Source of the DNA: Cupriavidus nantongensis
GTDB taxonomy: Bacteria; Pseudomonadota; Gammaproteobacteria; Burkholderiales; Burkholderiaceae
Direction: 5' to 3'
Length of the DNA stretch: 64,000 bases
Assembly (NCBI RefSeq): GCF_001598055.1
Contig: NZ_CP014844.1
Coordinates: forward strand, 2,348,967-2,412,966
The notes under the pieces are model-generated. The model was not told where the DNA came from. It saw only the letters and a list, made by a program, of their open reading frames with translations, and did not search any database. Shown here piece by piece: positions 50,532 through 59,868 of this stretch. Both the position numbers and the translations under genes were made by a program. Every line of letters begins with the position of its first letter. Position 1 is the first letter of the stretch.

Positions 50532-52898
50532 GTGGCACTTCGGCAAGGCTTCATCCTGACGCGGCACTGGCGCGATACGCCAGCCGGGACCGAAGTCGAA
50601 TTCTGGCTGGCAACCGATGACGGGCCGCGCCGGCTGCGGCTGGCGCCGCAGCCATCGGTGGCCTTTGTGCCAGAGGTGCAGCGCGAGCGTGCCGAGGCGC
50701 TGCTGTCGCGCGAGCGCGGGGTCGAGCTGCGCCCGCTGGCGCTGCGCGATTTCCAGCGCAGGCCGGTGCTGGGGCTGTACTGCGCGCAGCACCGGCAGCT
50801 GATCCAGCTGGCCAGGACGCTGCGCGACGCCGGCGTCGATGTATATGAAGCCGATATCCGCCCGCCGGAGCGCTACCTGATGGAGCGCTTTATCACCGCG
50901 CCGGTGTGGTTCGACGGCGAGCCGGATGGCGCCGGCGTGCTGCGCAACGCGCAGATGAAGCCGTCGGCCGACTACCGGCCGGCGCTGCGCCTGGTGTCGC
51001 TCGATATCGAAACCAGCGCGGCGGGCGAACTCTATTCGATCGCGCTCGAAGGCTGCGGCCAGCGCCAGGTCTATGTGCTTGGGCCGGCGCCGCAAACGGC
51101 CATCGACGTCGATTTCTCGCTGACCTACTGCGCCACCCGGCCCGAATTGCTGCACCGGCTGAACCAGTGGCTGGCCGACCACGATCCCGATGCGATCATT
51201 GGCTGGAACCTGGTGCAATTCGACCTGCGCGTGTTGCAGGAACAGGCGCGCGGGTTCCAGGTGCCGCTGCGGCTGGGGCGTGGCGGCACGGAAATGGAAT
51301 GGCGCGAGCACAACGCGCAGCAGCATTTCTTCGCCAGCGCGCCCGGGCGCCTCATCATCGACGGCATCGAGGCGCTGCGCTCCGCGACATGGAGCTTTCC
51401 ATCGTTCAGTCTTGAAGCGGTGGCGCAGGCGCTGCTCGGCGAGGGCAAGGCGATCGACAATCCGTACGACCGCATGGATGCGATCGACCGCATGTTCGCG
51501 CACGACAAGCCGGCGCTGGCACGCTACAACCTGCGCGACTGCGAGCTGGTGACGCGGATCTTCGCGAAGACCGAGCTGCTGCGGTTCCTGCTCGAGCGCG
51601 CCACGGTCACGGGCTTGCCGGCCGACCGCAGCGGCGGCTCGGTGGCGGCCTTCACGCACCTCTACATGCCGCTGATGCACCGGCAGGGGCTGGTCGCGCC
51701 CAACCTTGGCGAGAAGGCGCCCGAGGCCAGTCCGGGCGGCTTCGTCATGGACTCTCGCCCCGGGCTGTATGAGTCCGTGCTGGTGCTGGACTACAAGAGC
51801 CTGTACCCGTCGATCATCCGGACCTTCCTGATCGATCCGGTGGGCCTGGTCGAAGGGCTGGCGCATCCGGACGATGCCGATGCGGTGCCGGGCTTCCGCG
51901 GCGCGCGCTTTTCACGGACCAAACACTGCCTGCCGGCCATCGTGGCACGGGTGTGGCAAGGCCGCGAGGCCGCCAAGCGCGATGGCAACAAGCCGCTGGC
52001 GCAGGCGCTCAAGATCATCATGAACGCGTTCTACGGCGTGCTGGGCTCGAGCGGCTGCCGCTTCTTCGACGCGCGGCTGGCGTCGTCGATCACCATGCGC
52101 GGGCACGAGATCATGCGGCAGACGCGGGCGCTGATCGAGGCGCGCGGCTACGAGGTGATCTACGGCGACACCGACTCGACCTTCGTCTGGCTGCGGCGCG
52201 CGCGTAGCGAAGCCGATGCCGCGCAGATCGGGCGCAGCCTGGTGGCCTATGTCAACGACTGGTGGCGCGACCACCTGTGGCAGGCCTACGGGCTGGAAAG
52301 CGCGCTCGAGCTGCAGTTCGAGACGCACTTCCGGCGCTTCCTGATGCCGACCATCCGCGGCGCCGAGCTGGGCAGCAAGAAGCGCTATGCCGGCCAGGTG
52401 GAGCGTGCCGACGGCACGCGCGAGATGGTGTTCAAGGGGCTGGAGACGGTGCGCACCGACTGGTCGCCGCTGGCGCAGCGCTTCCAGCAGACGCTCTACG
52501 AAAAGATCTTCAACCGCGAGCCGTATGCCGACTATGTGCGCGACATCGTGCGCCGCACGCTGGCCGGCGAACTCGACCAGGAACTGGTCTACCGCAAGCG
52601 GCTGCGGCGCCGGCTCGAGGAGTACCAGCGCAACGTGCCGCCGCATGTGCGCGCCGCCCGCATCGCCGACGACTATAACGAGCGCCAGGGGCGTCCGCGC
52701 CAGTATCAGCAGGGCGGCTGGATCAGCTATGTGATGACGGTGGCTGGGCCTGAACCGCTGGAAGTGCGGACCGCGCCGATCGATTACGGCCACTACGTGA
52801 CCAAGCAGCTGCAGCCGATCGCCGATGCGATCCTGCCATTCCTCGACGACGGCTTCGAGACGCTGATATCCGGGCAGATGGCGCTGTTCCCGCAGTAG
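50532..52898 (+). CDS. polB: DNA polymerase II (family B, proofreading)
   Basis: 788 residues with a GTG start, close to the 783 of E. coli PolB. Exonuclease motifs: LDIETSAAGE (Asp158, Glu160), DAIIGWNLVQFDL and YNLRDCELV. Polymerase motifs: DYKSLYPSIIRTFLIDP, KIIMNAFYGVLGSSGCRFFD and the catalytic YGDTDSTFVW (Asp546, Asp548). In E. coli it is SOS-induced and bypasses lesions; no LexA box was recognised here. No good ribosome site precedes the GTG, so initiation is probably weak. Confidence 0.95.
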   Translation: MALRQGFILTRHWRDTPAGTEVEFWLATDDGPRRLRLAPQPSVAFVPEVQRERAEALLSRERGVELRPLALRDFQRRPVLGLYCAQHRQLIQLARTLRDAGVDVYEADIRPPERYLMERFITAPVWFDGEPDGAGVLRNAQMKPSADYRPALRLVSLDIETSAAGELYSIALEGCGQRQVYVLGPAPQTAIDVDFSLTYCATRPELLHRLNQWLADHDPDAIIGWNLVQFDLRVLQEQARGFQVPLRLGRGGTEMEWREHNAQQHFFASAPGRLIIDGIEALRSATWSFPSFSLEAVAQALLGEGKAIDNPYDRMDAIDRMFAHDKPALARYNLRDCELVTRIFAKTELLRFLLERATVTGLPADRSGGSVAAFTHLYMPLMHRQGLVAPNLGEKAPEASPGGFVMDSRPGLYESVLVLDYKSLYPSIIRTFLIDPVGLVEGLAHPDDADAVPGFRGARFSRTKHCLPAIVARVWQGREAAKRDGNKPLAQALKIIMNAFYGVLGSSGCRFFDARLASSITMRGHEIMRQTRALIEARGYEVIYGDTDSTFVWLRRARSEADAAQIGRSLVAYVNDWWRDHLWQAYGLESALELQFETHFRRFLMPTIRGAELGSKKRYAGQVERADGTREMVFKGLETVRTDWSPLAQRFQQTLYEKIFNREPYADYVRDIVRRTLAGELDQELVYRKRLRRRLEEYQRNVPPHVRAARIADDYNERQGRPRQYQQGGWISYVMTVAGPEPLEVRTAPIDYGHYVTKQLQPIADAILPFLDDGFETLISGQMALFPQ

Positions 52899-52925
52899 CC
52901 CAAGTCTGCTTCCGGCCACGGCGGG

Positions 52926-52944
52926 GTGGCTCAAATTGAGACAC
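52926..52944. promoter_or_regulatory. Palindrome upstream of the sigma54 activator gene
   Basis: GTGGCTCAA-A-TTGAGACAC: nine-base arms around a central A, one mismatch. It lies 150 bp upstream of the activator ATG. The right half GAGACAC recurs at the inverted repeat 55063-55085 upstream of the aldehyde dehydrogenase, as expected if one protein binds both. Confidence 0.45.
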
Positions 52945-53093
52945 CTGGATAGAAGCGAGACGGCACCGCCTTAGGTGAAAACCATGGCGCCCCTGTCACA
53001 GGCTTGAAAACAGGGTAGGGCTCACATAAAGTTTCCTTCCACCGGGTGCCCCAGAAAATTGCCCGGGTACAGAAACGGTGTGGAGACAAGGGA

Positions 53094-54980
53094 ATGAGTC
53101 ATGCGGCGGATGGCCCGGTACGTGACGTGCAAATCGCGCGGCGCAACTTCTTCAACGGCAAACTGATTCCGCCCGGAACGGTGCCCGAGCTGGTTGCCCG
53201 CTCGTGGGAGCGCGCCGCGCATTCGGGGCTAAGGCCAGAGGATCGCGCCCTGTCCAGCAACTTCGTCACGCATGGCCAGCTGCAGCGGATCGAGGACGAA
53301 CACCGTGTGCTGATCGAAGCCGCGGGCGAGGACATGGCAATCCTGGCGCGCGCATTTCCCGCGCAGCACTGGCTGGTGTTCTGCACCAATGCGGCCGGCA
53401 TGATCGTCAGCGCCAGCAGCCGTCCGGCCGCGGCGCCCGCCGCCGCGGCCGCCATCCGCGGTGGCAAGCAGGTGTGCGAAGCCGCGCTCGGCACCAACGC
53501 CCCCGGCTGCGTGCTGCGCGAGGGCGGCGTGTCGGTGGAGATACGGCGTGGCGAGCATTACCTGAACGAGCTGGTCGACGTGGTCTGCGCGGCGGCGCCG
53601 ATCTACGACTGCAATGACCGGCTGATCGGCGTGCTCGACGTCACCGGCTTCGGCGTGGACCTGCCCGCCTACGCGCTGAGCCGCGTGCAGGCTGCCGCGA
53701 TGTCGATCGAAAACCGCCTGTACGCAAGGCTGCCGGCTCGCCGCATCGTGCGCCTGCATCATGACCATCGCATGCTGCATACGCCGGCCGAAGGCATCAT
53801 CGCCATCTCCGACGACGACGTGATCATCGCCGCCAACCGCGCTGCCCGGCAAATGCTTGGCCTGCGCGCCGGTAGCGTCGGCGCGGGCACCGATTTGCGC
53901 GAGGTCTTTGCCGGCGGCCTGCATGGCGGCACCGGCACGGGCCTGGCCTCGCTGAGCGCGCGCAGCGGCGAACGTTTCTTCGTTTCGCTGGAGCAGCACC
54001 CACGGCGCACACACAGCGCCGCGGCCACAACCGTTGGCGGCGGCTGCCTGATTGCCGACGCGGCCCTGGCGCGCGCCTTCGACAAGGCCGTGACCGTTAT
54101 CGGCGCGCAGGTGCCGGTGATGCTGCTGGGCGAGACCGGCACCGGCAAGAGCCTGCTGGCGCGCGCGCTGCATGACGCCACTCGCCCGGGGACGCCCTTT
54201 GTGTCGCTCGACTGCTCGTCGATTCCCGAGAGCCTGGCCGAGGCAGAACTCTTCGGCTACGCCGACGGCGCGTTCACCGGCAGCCGCAAGGGCGGCAGCA
54301 TCGGCAAGATCGAGCAGGCCAACCATGGCACGCTGTTTCTCGACGAGATTGGCGATATGCCGCTGCCGCTGCAGACGCGGCTGCTGAGCGTGCTGCAGGA
54401 GCGCAGCCTGACGCGCGTCGGCGGCAGCAAGCCGGTGCCGGTCGACATCTCCGTCATTTGCGCGACCCACCGCAACCTGGACGAACTGGTGCGCCAGGGC
54501 AGCTTCCGCCAGGACCTGTTCTACCGCCTGAACGGCATGTCGGTGCGCATGCCGGCGCTGCGCGAGCGCACCGACTTGCCCGAACTGATCGACGCCATGA
54601 TGCAGTCGCTGGCGCGCGGCCGCCCCAAGCGGCTCGAGGCCGATGCGATGGCGGTGCTGATGGCGCATCGATGGCCGGGCAATATCCGCGAACTGCACCA
54701 GGTACTGCGTGCCGCGATGGCGCTGTCCGGCGACAGTGAACTGGTGCAACGCGAACACTTCGACGAGGGCTGGCTGGCGGTGGCTGCGACCGGCGCGCCG
54801 GCTCCCGGCGTCTTGCCCGCCAGGCCTGACACGCACTCGACCATGATGGCCGACATGCAGAGCGAGCTGATCCATCGCACGCTGGCGGCGCTCAGCGGCA
54901 ACCGCTCGCAGGCCGCGCGCGCACTCGGCATCTCGCGCGCGACCTTGTACCGCAAGCTGGCGCGCAGCAAGTCCTCCTGA
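53094..54980 (+). CDS. AcoR-type sigma54-dependent enhancer-binding activator
   Basis: 628 residues from the ATG at 53094. The order is an AcoR-like N-terminal sensor (VARSWERAAHSGLRPEDR, then a GAF-like region to about 210), a PAS-like segment (IAISDDDVIIAANRAARQML), the AAA+ core (GETGTGKSLLARALH, ELFGYADGAFTGS, GTLFLDEIGDMPL, FYRLNGMSVRMPALRER) and a Fis-type helix-turn-helix (NRSQAARALGISRATLYRK). The sigma54-contact loop reads GAFTGS instead of GAFTGA, as in several AcoR relatives. It probably activates the downstream dehydrogenase genes through the -24/-12 promoter at 55155-55170. The ligand is likely an alcohol or aldehyde, from context. Confidence 0.93.
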   Translation: MSHAADGPVRDVQIARRNFFNGKLIPPGTVPELVARSWERAAHSGLRPEDRALSSNFVTHGQLQRIEDEHRVLIEAAGEDMAILARAFPAQHWLVFCTNAAGMIVSASSRPAAAPAAAAAIRGGKQVCEAALGTNAPGCVLREGGVSVEIRRGEHYLNELVDVVCAAAPIYDCNDRLIGVLDVTGFGVDLPAYALSRVQAAAMSIENRLYARLPARRIVRLHHDHRMLHTPAEGIIAISDDDVIIAANRAARQMLGLRAGSVGAGTDLREVFAGGLHGGTGTGLASLSARSGERFFVSLEQHPRRTHSAAATTVGGGCLIADAALARAFDKAVTVIGAQVPVMLLGETGTGKSLLARALHDATRPGTPFVSLDCSSIPESLAEAELFGYADGAFTGSRKGGSIGKIEQANHGTLFLDEIGDMPLPLQTRLLSVLQERSLTRVGGSKPVPVDISVICATHRNLDELVRQGSFRQDLFYRLNGMSVRMPALRERTDLPELIDAMMQSLARGRPKRLEADAMAVLMAHRWPGNIRELHQVLRAAMALSGDSELVQREHFDEGWLAVAATGAPAPGVLPARPDTHSTMMADMQSELIHRTLAALSGNRSQAARALGISRATLYRKLARSKSS

Positions 54981-55003
54981 CCGGCGGCGCCAGCCCGCTC
55001 CAG

Positions 55004-55038
55004 ACCCCCGCAGCCTGTGCGCAGGCGGCGGGGGTTTT
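55004..55038 (+). terminator. Rho-independent terminator of the activator gene
   Basis: ACCCCCGC at 55004-55011 pairs with GCGGGGGT at 55028-55035, with an inner stem GCCTG/CAGGC (55013-55026), followed by TTTTGCTTTT. It lies 24 bp past the activator stop. Confidence 0.8.
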
Positions 55039-55062
55039 GCTTTTGCGTGCTTGCCATTCCCG

Positions 55063-55085
55063 GTGTCGCAGCTGTATCGAGACAC
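55063..55085. promoter_or_regulatory. Inverted repeat, candidate activator-binding site
   Basis: GTGTC at 55063-55067 and GACAC at 55081-55085, with partial inner symmetry, 70-93 bp upstream of the -24 element. This is a normal distance for a sigma54 enhancer site. Confidence 0.45.
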
Positions 55086-55154
55086 TGGTTCAGACTGCTA
55101 CAGCCATGCGCATCGCCCGCGCCGCGAAGCGGCAAAAACTGCGGGATGGCGCGC

Positions 55155-55170
55155 AGGCACAGCCTTTGCG
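55155..55170 (+). promoter_or_regulatory. Sigma54 (-24/-12) promoter of the aldehyde dehydrogenase operon
   Basis: The element AGGCACAGCCTTTGCG has GG at 55156-55157 and GC at 55168-55169, with the required ten bases between, and matches the GGCAC-N5-TTGC consensus. It is 67-82 bp upstream of the dehydrogenase ATG and downstream of the candidate enhancer repeat. Confidence 0.7.
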
Positions 55171-55236
55171 TCAACAGTGCCGAGCGTGCGGCAAGCACCG
55201 CGCGCACGGACCAAGGGACCAAAGGAGACCAAGCAC

Positions 55237-56655
55237 ATGGCAAGCAACGCAGCACTGCTGATAGGCGGAAAACTGGTCGAGGGCACGGCTCGCCTCGATG
55301 TCGTCAACCCGGCCACCGGCCAGGTATTCACCACCGTGTCGTGCGCCACGGAGCGCGAGGCGCGCGACGCGGTAGCCGCCGCCAAACAGGCCCAGCCCGG
55401 CTGGGCCGCAGCAGGCTTGCCGGCACGGCGCGCGTTGCTGCTTCGCTTTGCGGATGAAATGGGTGCCAATGCCGAAGAGCTGGCGGCATTGCTGGTACTG
55501 GAGCAGGGCAAGCCGCTGGCGGAAGCGCATCAGGAACTGGCGTTCGCGCAAGCGTTCGTGCGGCATCTCGCCGGACTCGAGCTTCCGGTCGAGGTGGTGC
55601 AGGACGACGCGACGCATCGCGTCGAAATCCATCACAAGCCGCTGGGCGTGGTGGCGGCGATTGCCGCGTGGAATTTCCCGCTGCTGATCGCGGCCTACAA
55701 GATTGCGCCCGCGCTGCTGCTGGGCAATACGGTCGTGCTCAAGCCCGCGCCGACCACGCCGCTGGCATCGCTGCGGCTGGGCGCGCTGGCCAGGGACATC
55801 TTCCCGCCGGGCGTGCTCAATGTGATTACCGACCGCAACGACCTCGGGGCTTTCCTGACCGCGCATCCGGACGTGGCCAAGGTGTCGTTCACCGGTTCCA
55901 CCGCGACGGGCAAGAAGGTGATGGAAAGCGCCGGCCCGCGGCTCAAGCGCGTCACGCTGGAGCTGGGCGGCAACGACGGCGCCATCGTGCTCGACGATGC
56001 CAGCGTGGCGGAGATCGCGCCAAAGATCTTCGGCAGCGCCTTCTACAACTGCGGCCAGGTGTGCCTGGCACTGAAGCGCCTGTACGTGCATGCGTCGATC
56101 CATGACGAACTGTGCGAGGCGCTGGCCGAGCTGGCCAATGCAGCGGTGGTCGGCAATGGCGCGGAGCCGGGCGTTACCATCGGGCCGCTGCAGAACGCCA
56201 TGCAGTTCGACAAGGCGGGCCGCTTCCTGGCCGCCGCACGCCGCGACGGCAAGATCCTGACCGGCGGCGCCGCGCTGCCTGGCGACGGCTATTTCGTCGC
56301 GCCGACCATTGTGCGCGATCTGCCCGACGGCAACGAACTGGTGGCCGAGGAACAGTTCGCGCCGATCCTGCCGGTGCTGACGTACCACGACATCGACGAG
56401 GCGCTGGCGCGCGTCAATGCCTCGCCGTACGGCCTGGGCGGCTCGGTATGGTCGTCCGACCCGCAGCGCGCCTACGCGGTGGCGCAGCGGCTCGATGTCG
56501 GTACCGCCTGGATCAACCAGCATCTGCATTTCGGCCCGCATATCCCGCTGGTGGGTGCCAAGGAGTCCGGCGTTGGCGTGGAGTTCGCTGCCGAGGGCCT
56601 GGCCGAATATGCGCAAATGAGCGTGATCAATATCGCGCGGCAGCAGGGGGGCTGA
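55237..56655 (+). CDS. NAD(P)-dependent aldehyde dehydrogenase
   Basis: 472 residues from the ATG at 55237, behind AAAGGAG. Motifs: AAIAAWNFPLLIAAYK, VLKPAPTTPL, VSFTGSTATGKKV, the general base LELGGND (Glu), and the nucleophile NCGQVCLALKRLYV (Cys). The C-terminus closes with KESGVGVEFAAEGLAEY. The order of motifs is that of ordinary cytosolic aldehyde dehydrogenases. It would oxidise the aldehyde produced by the PQQ alcohol dehydrogenase two genes downstream. The sigma54 promoter in front connects it to the upstream activator. Confidence 0.93.
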   Translation: MASNAALLIGGKLVEGTARLDVVNPATGQVFTTVSCATEREARDAVAAAKQAQPGWAAAGLPARRALLLRFADEMGANAEELAALLVLEQGKPLAEAHQELAFAQAFVRHLAGLELPVEVVQDDATHRVEIHHKPLGVVAAIAAWNFPLLIAAYKIAPALLLGNTVVLKPAPTTPLASLRLGALARDIFPPGVLNVITDRNDLGAFLTAHPDVAKVSFTGSTATGKKVMESAGPRLKRVTLELGGNDGAIVLDDASVAEIAPKIFGSAFYNCGQVCLALKRLYVHASIHDELCEALAELANAAVVGNGAEPGVTIGPLQNAMQFDKAGRFLAAARRDGKILTGGAALPGDGYFVAPTIVRDLPDGNELVAEEQFAPILPVLTYHDIDEALARVNASPYGLGGSVWSSDPQRAYAVAQRLDVGTAWINQHLHFGPHIPLVGAKESGVGVEFAAEGLAEYAQMSVINIARQQGG

Positions 56656-56695
56656 TCGCTTTTCCCCATACCAGCGTACCCGCTGCCCGGCGGGG

Positions 56696-56719
56696 CGGCA
56701 CGGCAAGTTCGCCGTGCCG
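56696..56719 (+). other. Stem-loop between aldehyde dehydrogenase and outer-membrane protein genes
   Basis: CGGCACGGC (56696-56704) and GCCGTGCCG (56711-56719) form a perfect nine-base stem with a six-base loop and no T run after it. It may slow transcription or protect upstream mRNA; it is not a classic terminator. Confidence 0.6.
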
Positions 56720-56756
56720 TAGCACGGGCAATCCAATTAGAAGAAGTGGAGGAGAC

Positions 56757-57662
56757 ATGAAGAAGCTACGGACGGCATTCCGCCCGGGGATGCGCTCGGC
56801 CCTGCGCCGCAGCGCGGCCGGCGCGGCGCTGCTGCTTGGCGCGGCGCCGGCACTGGCGATCGACGTGGATGCGGGCGACTACACCGCACTGCCGGCAGGC
56901 ACGAACCTTGGCCTGCTGTACTACCAGCACGCCGAGCGTAACAAGATCTACGCCGGCGGCGAGCGCATCGCCGGCGGCAGCCTGGATTCGGATGTCGGCA
57001 TCGTGCGCTACGTGCGCTTTATGGAGGTCGGCGGCTACACCATCGACCCGCAATTCCTGCTGCCGTTCGGCAAGCTGCGTGCGACCGATAACCTCAGCGC
57101 GCTCGGCAGCGCCAGCGGCGTGGGCGACCTGATCCTGGCCGCCACGGTCTGGCTGGTGAACCAGCCGGAAAAGAAGCGCTATTTCGGCATCACGCCGTTC
57201 CTGTACGTGCCGGTGGGCAGCTATGACAAGGACCGGCCGCTGAACCTTGGCGAGCATCGCTGGAAATTCGCGCTGCAGGCGGGCTATATCACGCCGCTGA
57301 CAAACAAGTTCACGCTGGACCTGGTCGCCGACGTGACCTTCTTCGGCAGCAACGACAAGTTCGGGCCGACCGCAGCCACGCTCAGGCAGGAGCCGCTGTT
57401 CCAGGGGCAGGCATGGCTGCGCTACCACCTGACCGACAGCTTCGACATCCGCGGCGGGCTGTCCTACGCGGCCGGCGGCGAAAGCAAGGTGAACGGCGTC
57501 TCCCGCAACGATCACACCAATACGTCCAAGTTCTCCGTGGGCATGGCGTGGTTCCCCACGCCTGCCGTTCAGGTGCTCGGCACCTACGGACGCGACATCT
57601 CGGTGCGCAATGGCCCGCTGGAGAGCAGCCGTTTCAACCTTCGTTTGCTCAAGGTGTTCTGA
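56757..57662 (+). CDS. Outer-membrane beta-barrel protein (Phenol_MetA_deg type)
   Basis: 301 residues from the ATG at 56757 after a GGAGGAG site. A signal peptide ends APALA (about residue 36). Mature sequence: LPAGTNLGLLYYQHAERNKI, LLPFGKLRATDNLSALG, GITPFLYVPVGSYDKDRPL, and the C-terminal FNLRLLKVF ending in Phe, a typical barrel. The family accompanies degradation genes for alcohols and aromatics and may let hydrophobic substrate into the periplasm, where the next gene product acts. It lies between the aldehyde and alcohol dehydrogenase genes. Confidence 0.85.
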   Translation: MKKLRTAFRPGMRSALRRSAAGAALLLGAAPALAIDVDAGDYTALPAGTNLGLLYYQHAERNKIYAGGERIAGGSLDSDVGIVRYVRFMEVGGYTIDPQFLLPFGKLRATDNLSALGSASGVGDLILAATVWLVNQPEKKRYFGITPFLYVPVGSYDKDRPLNLGEHRWKFALQAGYITPLTNKFTLDLVADVTFFGSNDKFGPTAATLRQEPLFQGQAWLRYHLTDSFDIRGGLSYAAGGESKVNGVSRNDHTNTSKFSVGMAWFPTPAVQVLGTYGRDISVRNGPLESSRFNLRLLKVF

Positions 57663-57696
57663 CCAAGCCACGAATCGATAGAGAGAGGAGACCAAG

Positions 57697-59868
57697 ATGA
57701 CAGGAAGCAAAGAAGCCGGCGACGGAGGGCGCGTGCGCACTGTGGCAGCGGTCGCGCTGGCGCTGCTGACGCTGGCGCCCGCCAGCGCACCTGCGGCGGA
57801 TGCAGCGGCTGGCAGCCAGGCGAAGCCGCTGACGGTGCAGCAAATCCGCACTGCCACCGCGCGCATCGATGGCGCAGCGATTCGCACCAACGAGGCCAGC
57901 ACGCCGAACTGGCCTTCGTATGGACTCGACTACGCGGAAACTCGCTTCAGCAAGCTGGACCAGATCAACGCCGGCAACATCAGGAGCCTTGGCCTGGCCT
58001 GGTCCTATGACCTCGAATCGACGCGCGGTGTCGAGGCCACGCCGCTGGTGGTGGACGGCGTGATGTATGTCACGGCGCCGTGGAGCGTGGTCCACGCCAT
58101 CGATGCGCGCACCGGCAGGAAGCTGTGGAGCTACGATCCCAAGGTGCCGCGCGAGATGGCCTACAAGGGCTGCTGCGACGTCGTCAACCGCGGCGTCGCG
58201 CTGCACAAGGGCAAGGTGTACGTCGGCGCCTTCGACGGCAGGCTGATCGCCATCGACGCGGCTACCGGCAAGAAGGTATGGGAGCAGGACACCATCGTCG
58301 ACCGCAGCCATTCCTACACCATCACCGGCGCGCCGCGCGTCTACAAGGGCAAGGTCATCATCGGCAATGGCGGCGCCGAATATGGCGCACGCGGCTATAT
58401 CACCGCCTACGACGCCGACACCGGCGCGCAGCAGTGGCGCTGGTTCACGGTGCCGGGCGACCCCTCGAAGCCGTTCGAGAACGAAGCCATGGCACGCGCG
58501 GCCCGCACCTGGGATCCCGCCGGCAAGTACTGGGTCAACGGCGGTGGCGGCACGGTGTGGAACACCATGGCCTTCGACCCCGATCTCAACCTGATGTACA
58601 TCGGCACCGGCAATGCCGGTCCGTGGAGCCGCAAGGTGCGCAGCCCCAAGGGCGGCGACAACCTCTATGTGGCCTCGGTGGTGGCACTGAACCCGGATAC
58701 CGGCGAGTACGTCTGGCACTACCAGGAAACGCCGGGGGACAACTGGGACTACACCTCGACCCAGGACATCATCCTGGCCGACCTGAAGATCGACGGCCGG
58801 CTGCGCAAGGTGCTGCTGCATGCGCCCAAGAACGGCTTCTTCTTCGTGATCGACCGCACCGACGGCAAGTTCATCTCGGCAAAGAACTTCGTCGATGTCA
58901 ACTGGGCATCTGGCTATGACAAGAATGGACGACCGATCGAGACGCCGCAGGCGGACACCTCGGGCAAGCCGGTCGACGCCGTGCCCGGACCGTTCGGCGC
59001 GCACAACTGGCATGCCATGTCATACAACCCGCGCCTGCGCCTGGCTTATATCCCGGCGCAGCATGTACCGCTGACCCTGGCCGACAACAAGCACTGGGTG
59101 CACAACCAGAAGGACTCGCCGGAGGCGCACCGCGGCGTGGGCTGGAACCTGGGCATGCTGGTCAACGCCGAACCGCCGAAAAGCAAGCCGATGGGACGGC
59201 TGATCGCCTGGGACCCGGTCCGGCAGAAGGCGGCCTGGCAGCAGGACTACACCGGGCCGTGGAACGGCGGCACGCTGACCACCGCCGGAGAACTGGTGTT
59301 CCAGGGCACCGCCGACGGCCGCTTTATCGCGTACCACGCGGCGACCGGCGAGAAGCTGTGGGAGACCCCGACCGGCACCGGGGTGGTGGCGCCGCCGGTC
59401 ACCTACATGGTCGACGGCAAGCAGTATGTATCGATCGCGGTGGGCTGGGGCGGCGTGTTCGGCCTGAGCACTCGCGCCACCGACCGCAAGGCGCCCGGCA
59501 CGGTCTACACCTTTGCCATTGGCGCCAAGGCCAAGGCTCCGCCGTCCGCCCCGTATCCGATGGCCGAGCTGCTGCAGGGCGTGAAGTACGACCCCGCCCA
59601 TGTACAGGAAGGGCAGAAGCTGTACGTCAACAACTGCGTGTTCTGCCATGGCGTGCCCGGGGTGGACAAGGGCGGCAATATTCCCAACCTGGCTTACGTA
59701 GGCTCCGGCTTGATCCAGAACCTGGACAAGATCGTGTTCAACGGGCCTTATGTCGGCCAGGGCATGCCGGATTTCACCGGCAAGCTGACGGCCGAAGACG
59801 TCGTCAAGATCCAGGCCTTCATCCAGGGTACGGCCGATGCCGTGCGCCCGAAGAAGCTGTCCGACTGA
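57697..59868 (+). CDS. PQQ-dependent quinohemoprotein alcohol dehydrogenase (type II)
   Basis: 723 residues. A signal peptide (ending AD, about residue 33) leads to an eight-bladed propeller with tryptophan docking repeats (GKLWSYDPKV, GKKVWEQDTI, GEKLWETPTG). The vicinal disulfide is Cys159-Cys160 and the probable catalytic Asp is 351 in NWDYTSTQD. The residue two places after it is Thr353, not Asp, which argues for calcium rather than lanthanide. A C-terminal cytochrome c domain carries CVFCH at 647-651. It oxidises primary alcohols in the periplasm and hands electrons to a cytochrome. PQQ biosynthesis genes are not in the window. Confidence 0.94.
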   Translation: MTGSKEAGDGGRVRTVAAVALALLTLAPASAPAADAAAGSQAKPLTVQQIRTATARIDGAAIRTNEASTPNWPSYGLDYAETRFSKLDQINAGNIRSLGLAWSYDLESTRGVEATPLVVDGVMYVTAPWSVVHAIDARTGRKLWSYDPKVPREMAYKGCCDVVNRGVALHKGKVYVGAFDGRLIAIDAATGKKVWEQDTIVDRSHSYTITGAPRVYKGKVIIGNGGAEYGARGYITAYDADTGAQQWRWFTVPGDPSKPFENEAMARAARTWDPAGKYWVNGGGGTVWNTMAFDPDLNLMYIGTGNAGPWSRKVRSPKGGDNLYVASVVALNPDTGEYVWHYQETPGDNWDYTSTQDIILADLKIDGRLRKVLLHAPKNGFFFVIDRTDGKFISAKNFVDVNWASGYDKNGRPIETPQADTSGKPVDAVPGPFGAHNWHAMSYNPRLRLAYIPAQHVPLTLADNKHWVHNQKDSPEAHRGVGWNLGMLVNAEPPKSKPMGRLIAWDPVRQKAAWQQDYTGPWNGGTLTTAGELVFQGTADGRFIAYHAATGEKLWETPTGTGVVAPPVTYMVDGKQYVSIAVGWGGVFGLSTRATDRKAPGTVYTFAIGAKAKAPPSAPYPMAELLQGVKYDPAHVQEGQKLYVNNCVFCHGVPGVDKGGNIPNLAYVGSGLIQNLDKIVFNGPYVGQGMPDFTGKLTAEDVVKIQAFIQGTADAVRPKKLSD

